A stretch of 27,818 nt of DNA from JBAYHA01 sp041666425 (GTDB lineage Bacteria > Patescibacteriota > Patescibacteriia > UBA11705 > JABHMO01). The position numbers and the translations under genes were made by a program. A model generated the notes under the pieces. That model was not told the origin of the DNA. It did not search any database and worked only from the letters and a program-made list of their open reading frames with translations. Within the stretch, counting starts at the first letter, position 1; every line of letters begins with the position of its first letter. Of this stretch, positions 23,101 to 27,818 are shown piece after piece. Location of the stretch: contig JBAYHA010000005.1 of NCBI GenBank assembly GCA_041666425.1, positions 1 to 27,818 of the forward strand, in the 5' to 3' direction.

Positions 23101-23296
23101 ACATATTGGTCACAACCAAAAAACCAAGCATAATCAAACCAATGCCGACAATTTTGTAAAAAGCCTTGCTTCCGGAACTGAATGTTCTCTCGGCAAAAGC
23201 GATCGGACCGATAAAATCAAGTGGGACTTCCGGTTTTTTGACACAAAGAAAACCGATTCCACTAACCATCAAACCAATGATTATTCGAATAAGCAT
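23054..23296 (-). CDS. Small membrane protein with two spans
   Basis: 80 residues; two hydrophobic segments, IIIGLMVSGIGFLCVK (N-terminal) and KIVGIGLIMLGFLVVTN (about 48-65), with a loop between them. Family not recognised. The stop at 23054 lies within the yraN frame (47-base overlap), consistent with tight coupling of the two genes. An extended -10 promoter, TGGTATAAT, lies 20 bases before ATG 23296. Small proteins of this type next to yraN are common in CPR genomes, so it is probably real. Confidence 0.65.
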   Translation of the reverse strand: MLIRIIIGLMVSGIGFLCVKKPEVPLDFIGPIAFAERTFSSGSKAFYKIVGIGLIMLGFLVVTNMYEDFIRGVGRFFFGA

Positions 23297-23315
23297 AATT
23301 TTTTAATTCACAACT

Positions 23316-23324
23316 ATTATACCA
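23316..23324 (-). promoter_or_regulatory. Extended -10 promoter for the small membrane protein-yraN genes
   Basis: The minus strand reads TGG followed by a perfect TATAAT (23321-23316), about 20 bases before ATG 23296. There is no good -35, but the TG-N extension can replace it. Confidence 0.5.
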
Positions 23325-23354
23325 CAAAAATAAATTTTCTTATTAATTGAAAAA

Positions 23355-23392
23355 AGTTAAAAAGAAAAGCCACCCATTATGATAGGTGGCTT
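23355..23392 (-). terminator. Intrinsic terminator of the gene at 23448-24026
   Basis: On the minus strand AAGCCACC pairs with GGTGGCTT (eight base pairs, ten-base loop), followed by TTCTTTTT. A second palindrome, CCAGCTG-ACT-CAGCTGG, lies between the stop and this terminator at about 23423-23439. Confidence 0.9.
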
Positions 23393-23447
23393 ATATTTGG
23401 TCGCGAAATTGCGACTATTCTCCCAGCTGAGTCAGCTGGAGCCGTCC

Positions 23448-24026
23448 TCAACCCATAAACAGATCAAAGTCTGAGACAATCGGGATTGGCTCATTACTGA
23501 GCAACCGCCCATGCTCGTCCTTTGGACGAGCCAAAACCGGCTCGCCATTGCCGTGATACCGCGGCACTCTGGCTGACATGTTCAATGACAGCATCCGCCG
23601 GCTCGTCCCCTCGACCGGATTGTCAAAAAGTTTGATCGCCCAGAAATTATCAGACAGAAGCGTCTTCAACGCCTCTGCCCATTCGCACTGCCAAAAGGGA
23701 ATCTCCAAGACATCCTCCTTTCGGAGATAGACAAATCGGCAAAGCCAAAATGTCTTGGGACCCTTATTCTGATTCCGCCTTTCCTGGAAAAAAGCGTTCC
23801 CTAGAACAAAACCCAGATCCTGCATGTCTTCCATAACTCCTTCGAGAGAACATCTCTCGGTGTGCGGAATGACCAGCTGGCCATCCGCCTGCTGGTTAAT
23901 CGCCAGCCGGAGCTGGTATTGAGTCCAGTCCTCCTTGCTGATCTCCGGCAAGCATGCCGGGACAGCAGATCGGTTCGAGAAAGAAAATTGAACAATAACA
24001 CAACGAACATCGTGAGAAATTTTCAT
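23448..24026 (-). CDS. GC-rich orphan hypothetical gene, stand-alone unit
   Basis: 192 residues; family not recognised. I chose ATG 24026 because AGGAGG lies five bases before it and the upstream frame only continues to a GTG through the promoter. The sequence is soluble with several Cys and Trp and no signal peptide. It starts MKISHDVRCVIVQFSFSN, has a central LEGVMEDMQDLGFVLGNAFF and aromatic-rich FWLCRFVYLRKED, and ends in an acidic ISDFDLFMG-like tail. Counted 60-base lines of the gene are 45-60% GC, against about 35% in neighbours, and codons such as CGG, CTG and CCG are frequent. It therefore may have been acquired or may be selected for high expression. It has its own promoter, UTR hairpin and terminator. 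Confidence 0.78.
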   Translation of the reverse strand: MKISHDVRCVIVQFSFSNRSAVPACLPEISKEDWTQYQLRLAINQQADGQLVIPHTERCSLEGVMEDMQDLGFVLGNAFFQERRNQNKGPKTFWLCRFVYLRKEDVLEIPFWQCEWAEALKTLLSDNFWAIKLFDNPVEGTSRRMLSLNMSARVPRYHGNGEPVLARPKDEHGRLLSNEPIPIVSDFDLFMG

Positions 24027-24031
24027 CAGTT

Positions 24032-24051
24032 CCTCCTCGCCCCAACGGGGC
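24032..24051 (-). promoter_or_regulatory. 5' UTR hairpin joined to a strong Shine-Dalgarno site
   Basis: GCCCC-GTT-GGGGC (24051-24039) runs directly into GAGGAGG, whose AGGAGG core (24037-24032) lies five bases before ATG 24026. The position argues that the hairpin affects ribosome access or mRNA stability. Confidence 0.7.
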
Positions 24052-24089
24052 AAAATGTTGGTGATAAAACGAACAAACACTAACTCTAC

Positions 24090-24142
24090 AGTATAGCACA
24101 AAATATAAAATCCGTCAACCACAAAAAATCCGTCAACCACAA
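24090..24142 (-). promoter_or_regulatory. Promoter with an 18-bp tandem duplication covering the -35
   Basis: TTGACG (24118-24113), a 17-base spacer and TATACT (24095-24090) form a good promoter for the gene at 23448. The 18 bases at 24107-24124 are repeated exactly at 24125-24142, so a second TTGACG lies at 24136-24131, too far upstream for the same -10. Confidence 0.8.
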
Positions 24143-24185
24143 CTACCGCATTTTATTCAATTTTAGACAAAATAAGCACAAACTA

Positions 24186-24241
24186 TTGTGTCGCTCCCAG
24201 CGCTTTATCAAAAAAACACAAACAAAATTGTTTGTGTTTTT
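24186..24241. repeat. 56-bp direct repeat, copy 1
   Basis: Identical to 24366-24421 over 56 bases, with mismatches at both ends beyond. It contains the terminator-like palindrome CACAAACAA-AA-TTGTTTGTG and a CTCCCAGCGCTTT segment. The start-to-start distance is 180 bases. The 44 bases upstream to 24142 hold nothing I recognise. Confidence 0.95.
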
Positions 24242-24365
24242 AAGGGGAGCCTCGGCCTCGCCTCTCGTTTCGCCAGTCACTCAACTCGGGCTGGCCACCG
24301 CCTCGCGGTCTCGCCTGCTGGCGAGACATCGCTCCGGCGTTCTCGTCTCCACGCGACACAAGCAG
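24242..24365. repeat. GC-rich segment (about 67% GC) between direct repeats
   Basis: Two counted 60-base lines are 67% and 68% GC. On the minus strand it folds locally as GTCTCGCC-AGCA-GGCGAGAC and GCCAG/CTGGC. At its edge with the 56-bp repeat, GCGACACAA-CTGC-TTGTGTCGC forms a perfect hairpin. No plausible gene fits. It may be an inserted dispersed repeat or a structured RNA trailing the tRNA. Confidence 0.6.
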
Positions 24366-24421
24366 TTGTGTCGCTCCCAGCGCTTTATCAAAAAAACACA
24401 AACAAAATTGTTTGTGTTTTT
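24366..24421. repeat. 56-bp direct repeat, copy 2 (tRNA-proximal)
   Basis: An exact copy of 24186-24241. This copy abuts the 3' end of tRNA-Leu, so its palindrome serves as the tRNA terminator. Confidence 0.95.
24391..24420 (-). terminator. Terminator of tRNA-Leu
   Basis: CACAAACAA (24397-24405) pairs with TTGTTTGTG (24408-24416), with A-runs before and T-runs after on both strands, so it can end transcription in either direction. It starts two bases past the encoded CCA. Confidence 0.85.
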
Positions 24422-24422
24422 T

Positions 24423-24509
24423 TGGTGCGCTGGGGGAGACTCGAACTCCCATGCCCGTAAGGGCGCTACCACCTCAAGGTAGTGCGTCTACCAATTTCGC
24501 CACCGGCGC
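24423..24509 (-). tRNA. tRNA-Leu, anticodon GAG
   Basis: 87 nt on the minus strand starting GCGCCGG and ending with an encoded CCA. The anticodon stem is CUACC/GGUAG with loop UUGAGGU, giving anticodon GAG (24475-24473), which reads CUC and CUU. A long variable arm (GCCC-UUAC-GGGC) marks a class II tRNA. The T-arm is GGGAG-UUCGAGU-CUCCC. The acceptor stem (GCGCCGG against CCAGCGC) has one C-A mismatch at the fifth pair. The discriminator is A, as usual for tRNA-Leu. Confidence 0.97.
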
Positions 24510-24559
24510 AAAAAACAGAATCAAAAATTAACTTCTTGATTCTGCCATACTCTACAGAA

Positions 24560-24745
24560 TTATTCAAGAGTAATCGCGCCAACCGGACAAGCGTCCTTGG
24601 CTTGATTGATTTGCGCTTCGAGCGCAGAATGATCGCCCTCAATAACTTCGGCTTTGCCGTTCGCATTCATGCGAAAAACTTCCGCACAAATGGCTACGCA
24701 AGTTCCACAGCCTAAACATTTTTCTTGGTCAACTTTTGGTGTCAT
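24560..24745 (-). CDS. Ferredoxin, single [4Fe-4S] cluster type
   Basis: 61 residues. PKVDQEKCLGCGTCVAIC near the N-terminus gives C-x2-C-x2-C, and the last ligand is in ACPVGAI near the C-terminus, with an acidic middle. This is the small monocluster ferredoxin pattern. An extra Cys after VAI would be a second-cluster ligand in bicluster ferredoxins but has no partners here. It carries electrons at low potential; the partner is unknown. I chose ATG 24745 because the longer frame begins with GTG and adds a basic AT-rich stretch. It lies downstream of nothing co-directional within 60 bases and precedes tRNA-Leu on the same strand. Confidence 0.92.
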   Translation of the reverse strand: MTPKVDQEKCLGCGTCVAICAEVFRMNANGKAEVIEGDHSALEAQINQAKDACPVGAITLE

Positions 24746-24807
24746 AAAAATTTTTATAAATATTTTTAATCTCAACTTCACTAATTTGATAACTTATTTA
24801 TTCAATC

Positions 24808-25437
24808 CTATAAATTTTCTTTTAACTCCTCAATATCTAGTAATATAGTTGTCAAATATTTTACTTTTAATTTTAATTCCAATACTTTTTTTTCAACAAC
24901 TTCATTAACTTTTTTAAAATGTACTTCACCTCCATTGCTTTTAATATATTTTGCAACATCAAATCTCCCGGCTTTTTCTGCTAAAATCTCAATTTGTCTC
25001 GGCGCATGTTTTTTTGAACGTCGTTGACTTTCAGTAAAATCAGGATACATTTCATCAAGATTCTCCAAAGCAAAAGCCAACACAACCTTTTGCGCTTCTA
25101 AAGTTCCTAACTCTGTTTCTGTTTCGGCTAAATTTTTTTTAATTTTATCCTCTATTCCAATAAATTGTTTTATTAGTTCCTTTAACGCTGGGTCGCTTTT
25201 GTGTTCTAACAAAACCTTACTTAATTCAGCCAAATTCTCTCCTGGTCTTTCTGGCAATGTCAGCTCTCTCACTTTTCTATCTACAAAACTTCTGTTAAAT
25301 TCTCGATTACTTGGATCAACTAAAAATTCTATTTTTTTAGCCGTGTTCCCCGCTAATTGAAAATCACGTTGCAAATTTGCCTTCTTTCTTTCCTGTGTAG
25401 GCCCTCCAAGTTGATTGCCCATTTCAAAAGTATTCAT
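24808..25437 (-). CDS. Helical hypothetical protein
   Basis: About 209 residues from ATG 25437; the frame extends to a TTG at 25470, but that adds only an AT-rich leader. No signal peptide or span. Mostly charged helix: ERKKANLQRDFQLAGNTAKKIEF, a Pro-containing RELTLPERPGENLAEL, then long Lys/Glu/Leu heptad-like stretches to the end (KKVLELKLKVKYLTTILLDIEELK), likely coiled coil. Family not recognised. It follows the gene at 25477 in the same direction by about 40 bases, so the two may be an operon. Confidence 0.72.
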   Translation of the reverse strand: MNTFEMGNQLGGPTQERKKANLQRDFQLAGNTAKKIEFLVDPSNREFNRSFVDRKVRELTLPERPGENLAELSKVLLEHKSDPALKELIKQFIGIEDKIKKNLAETETELGTLEAQKVVLAFALENLDEMYPDFTESQRRSKKHAPRQIEILAEKAGRFDVAKYIKSNGGEVHFKKVNEVVEKKVLELKLKVKYLTTILLDIEELKENL

Positions 25438-25476
25438 ACTTTTTATTAATAATTTATTAATATTTAGCAATGGTTT

Positions 25477-25782
25477 TTATTTTTTTTGCCCAAGTATTTC
25501 ATCAATCGACTTTAAAATTTCTTGTCCTTTTCCAATAGCCAGACCGCGCGCTTTTATTCTAGTGATTGTAGGATCAACGGTCCAACTTTTTCTTGATCGA
25601 AAAAAATCATCTTCACTAGCCGATTCTTGAGCTTGATTCCATTGCGCCTGCATAAATCCGTTCATTTCAGGAAAAACCTTGGAAATAACTTGTTGCGCGA
25701 TCTTTTCGTCAATTTCAGACAAACGTTCCATGGCTTGACTATCTATTGGCTCGAGTTCTTTTGACTTTTGTTCAAATTTCAT
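25477..25782 (-). CDS. Small hypothetical protein
   Basis: 101 residues, soluble, charged, with MERLSEIDEKIAQQVISKVFPEM in the first half and a basic-acidic end (GKGQEILKSIDEILGQKK). No recognised domain, signal or span. The even charge and helix pattern resembles its downstream neighbour at 24808. The AT-rich 64-base gap before it shows no clear promoter. Confidence 0.65.
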   Translation of the reverse strand: MKFEQKSKELEPIDSQAMERLSEIDEKIAQQVISKVFPEMNGFMQAQWNQAQESASEDDFFRSRKSWTVDPTITRIKARGLAIGKGQEILKSIDEILGQKK

Positions 25783-25846
25783 AGAATTTTTTAATATTTA
25801 TATTTGATAAAGAAGCATTGTAAATATCGCTCTCCTTTTGCAATAC

Positions 25847-26638
25847 TTAATTAATCTGCGATAAACGATTTTTGCCGACAATAACTTTCAGTTTTTGTTT
25901 TTCAATCATTACTTCGACCGGAGTTTTTTGCACTTTGTATCCATCAAGCAAAACCGGCAGATATTCAAAACTTTTTATTTTGAACAAATCACCTTCGAAC
26001 AAACTGTCCATAATTTGTTCTTCGTTTTTTTTGCCGGCGAACCAACTGCGTTTTTTGTTCTTTTTGAAAAATAACAAATCCAAAATTCCGTCTTGCACGC
26101 CGAGAGTCGCCAAATTCTCATCAATCTGATCCCCATTCTCCGGCACATAAAAATTATTTATTTCAATCAACCCGCAATCATGGCGCGGCGTTATTTTTAT
26201 TGCGCCCCGTTCGACGGAAATCCTTTCCAAGTTTTTGTTAACCGAAATTTTATTAAAAAAATATTGACCATTGGCTTTGCCCACATCCAAATTTACCACT
26301 TTGCGCGCGGATAAAATTTCACAAGCTTCATCTTCATTGCCAATTCCCAACAAAGAAGCGATATTGTTTCCCTGACCAACCGGAACTATACCCAAAGTTA
26401 AATTATTTCTGACAACCGCGTCAACAACTTTGAGAAAAGTTTTGTCATTACCCACGACCACCAAAGTATCCACACCTCTTTTGACTTCGTCATTAATCAG
26501 TTCGTCAACATTTTTTAACAAAGTTAATTTTTCATTTTTACCTTGAATTTCAAAATCCAAAAGACGGGTCTTGAGATGATCAAGAATTTTTTCATATTTC
26601 GGTTCCTGCAAATAAGTATCGTACAAATAATAGTACAT
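25847..26638 (-). CDS. Diacylglycerol/lipid kinase family protein (YegS/DAGK catalytic domain-like), with altered motif
   Basis: About 263 residues from the Met of MYYYLYDTYL (26638). The frame also runs to an ATG at 26683, inside the bactofilin gene, but the shorter start removes the overlap and gives a family-like N-terminus. The ATP site is DTLVVVGNDKTFLKVVDA, where the usual GGDGT reads GNDKT, followed by IVPVGQGNNIASLLGIG in place of P-x-GT-x-ND-x-A. The C-terminal half is beta-rich, with LDGYKVQKTPVEVMIEKQKLKVIVG like the family's final strands. The altered loop makes catalysis uncertain. It lies 25 bases after bactofilin in the same direction. Confidence 0.8.
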   Translation of the reverse strand: MYYYLYDTYLQEPKYEKILDHLKTRLLDFEIQGKNEKLTLLKNVDELINDEVKRGVDTLVVVGNDKTFLKVVDAVVRNNLTLGIVPVGQGNNIASLLGIGNEDEACEILSARKVVNLDVGKANGQYFFNKISVNKNLERISVERGAIKITPRHDCGLIEINNFYVPENGDQIDENLATLGVQDGILDLLFFKKNKKRSWFAGKKNEEQIMDSLFEGDLFKIKSFEYLPVLLDGYKVQKTPVEVMIEKQKLKVIVGKNRLSQIN

Positions 26639-26663
26639 ATTTGGGAAAACAACCGTAAAAAAA

Positions 26664-27047
26664 TTAACCTTCGTTATTGGCAACGGCCGAGGTTCTGGTC
26701 ATCGTACACTTGCCATTCAAAACCGCGCCTGATTCAACAATTAATATTTTGGCAGAAACATCACCATTCACCGTCGCCGTTGAACTCAATTCCAATTTTT
26801 CGGCAACTTGCATATTACCATTAACTTGTCCGGCCACAAAAGCATCTTTGGCAGAAACCTCAGCCGTAATTTTGGCTTTGTCGCCGACACGCAAAGTTGC
26901 AGCGGTTTTTACACTTCCAGAAACTTCCCCCTCGACAATAATGCTTCCTTCGGAAGCCAAATCCCCCTCGATTTTGATACTTTGCCCGATTACCGTGTCA
27001 TCGGAACGCAAATTTTTGTACTCCGCTTCATCGTTTGATTTGAACAT
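26664..27047 (-). CDS. Bactofilin (polymer-forming cytoskeletal protein)
   Basis: 127 residues. After a charged N-terminal tail, TVIGQSIKIEGDLASEGSIIVEGEVSGSVK begins the beta-helix of DUF583/bactofilin. The repeating pattern of G, V/I and short polar turns continues (RVGDKAKITAEVSAKDAFVAGQVNG, NGDVSAKILIVESGAVLNGKC) to near residue 115. Bactofilins form nucleotide-free filaments, often membrane-linked, that shape the cell or anchor envelope enzymes. No membrane span is present. It lies between argS and the lipid-kinase-like gene in the same direction. A GGAGG 22 bases before the ATG is too far to be a normal Shine-Dalgarno site. Confidence 0.93.
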   Translation of the reverse strand: MFKSNDEAEYKNLRSDDTVIGQSIKIEGDLASEGSIIVEGEVSGSVKTAATLRVGDKAKITAEVSAKDAFVAGQVNGNMQVAEKLELSSTATVNGDVSAKILIVESGAVLNGKCTMTRTSAVANNEG

Positions 27048-27112
27048 AAATTCTTGGTTAAATTCCCTCCAAAAATTATTTTATAGTTTAAATTAAAATT
27101 GCTGTTCGTCTC

Positions 27113-27818
27113 TTACATTTCCTCCAACGTCCCAATATTCAAAATATTCAATCCTTGTGTCATAATTTCTTTGACTTTTTCGCAAAGTCGCAAACGCGCC
27201 TTTTTTATTTTTTTCTCAGCCGTCAAAACCGGACATTCATGATAAAAATTATTGAATATTTGCGCCAATTCGATCAAATATGTGCTCAAACCATTCAACG
27301 CATCCGTCTCATTGGCTTTTTGCAAAACTTCGGCGAAGTCATCAATCTTGCGTAGTAAATTCCGTTCCGCCAAAGAAGTCAAAACCGACAAATCAAGCAA
27401 AAATTTGCTACTTTTTTCTTTGCGCAAAATTGAATTGATTCTGGAAACGACATAAAGCAAATAAACTCCCGAATCGCCTTCAAAGGCCAACGCCTTGTCA
27501 ATGTCAAAAACAATCACACTGGAGTTATCATATTTCAAAAGAAAAAATTTAATTCCCGCCAAAGCGATTTTTTCGGCCGTCATTTTTAATTTTTCCTCTG
27601 ACCAATCGGCATGACGATTTTTGGTTTCCGCAAAACTTTTTGCTAGAACTTCGGCAAAAAGATCTGCAAAAGTAACTATATTGCCTTTGCGCGAACTCAT
27701 GGCGCCGTCAGGCAAAGTGACAAAATCATAATCAATGTGTTTTTTCTTTTTCTCGGCAAAACCGAGCAAATCGAAAAGTTTAAAAATCTGTTGCAAATAA
27801 AGCGACTGTCTTTTGTCA
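27113..27818 (-). CDS. argS: Arginyl-tRNA synthetase, C-terminal part (gene runs off the window)
   Basis: The frame is open to the right edge; about 235 residues of the C-terminal part are visible. HIDYDFVTLPDGAMSSRKGNIVTFADL holds the class I KMSKS-equivalent as MSSRKGN, within the ArgRS pattern. It is followed by KFFLLKYDNSSVIVFDIDKAL and the DALR anticodon-binding domain (GDSGVYLLYVVSRINSILRK, LNGLSTYLIELAQIFNNFYHECPVL) to the end. ArgRS charges tRNA-Arg. The HIGH motif and N-terminal domain are beyond the window. It is upstream of bactofilin in the same direction. Confidence 0.95.
   Translation of the reverse strand, partial: DKRQSLYLQQIFKLFDLLGFAEKKKKHIDYDFVTLPDGAMSSRKGNIVTFADLFAEVLAKSFAETKNRHADWSEEKLKMTAEKIALAGIKFFLLKYDNSSVIVFDIDKALAFEGDSGVYLLYVVSRINSILRKEKSSKFLLDLSVLTSLAERNLLRKIDDFAEVLQKANETDALNGLSTYLIELAQIFNNFYHECPVLTAEKKIKKARLRLCEKVKEIMTQGLNILNIGTLEEM

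Noticed and set aside
24186..24482. Several 60-98-residue frames over the tRNA-Leu region on both strands
   Set aside because: They read through the tRNA, its terminator and the direct repeats; parts are repeated exactly because the DNA is repeated.

Overview
The window reads as a chromosome segment of a Candidate Phyla Radiation (Patescibacteria) bacterium. This is inferred from protein content and style, not from a marker search. Coding DNA is AT-rich (roughly 35-38% GC by eye) and genes lie almost entirely on the minus strand. Many starts lack a Shine-Dalgarno sequence. The gene mix is typical of the group: a DUF4012 envelope protein, a single-span protein with a baseplate-J-like region, a bactofilin, a secreted subtilase with FG-GAP repeats, several GT2 glycosyltransferases, few biosynthetic genes and many short hypotheticals.

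Layout, left to right. 1-765: GC-rich dispersed repeats and an RmlC-type sugar epimerase. 766-2841: secreted S8 protease with five FG-GAP-like repeats. 2967-3596: a plus-strand hypothetical gene with its own terminator. 3671-5781: threonyl-tRNA synthetase lacking the TGS domain, preceded by a promoter and a compact T-box leader. 5819-10798: baseplate-J-like membrane protein and DNA polymerase III alpha, separated by repeats. 10840-10996: a palindromic MITE-like element. 11225-13216: DUF4012 protein. 13351-14453: two plus-strand genes that look paralogous, each with a consensus promoter, a 5' UTR hairpin and an almost identical terminator. 14466-16170: a possible ADP-ribosyltransferase-fold protein, a membrane-anchored hypothetical and an HD-domain (p)ppGpp-hydrolase-like protein. 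16250-19639: three GT2 glycosyltransferases, one carrying a G9 tract. 19706-22263: amino-acid permease translationally coupled to pyruvate kinase. 22340-23296: three small genes, including YraN. 23448-24118: a GC-rich orphan gene with a strong promoter. 24186-24509: tRNA-Leu(GAG) with a 56-bp direct repeat and a 67% GC segment behind it. 24560-27818: ferredoxin, two hypotheticals, a lipid-kinase-like protein, bactofilin and the C-terminal part of ArgS.

The genes fall into three themes: information processing (ThrRS, DnaE, ArgS, tRNA-Leu), cell surface building (glycosyltransferases, epimerase, DUF4012, bactofilin, subtilase) and minimal energy metabolism (pyruvate kinase, ferredoxin). The most notable signals are regulatory or non-coding. 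These are the T-box with a very short upstream region, octamer arrays arranged as inverted pairs in four gene gaps, a set of stand-alone genes with a shared promoter-hairpin-SD-terminator design, and a G9 tract that could switch a glycosyltransferase.
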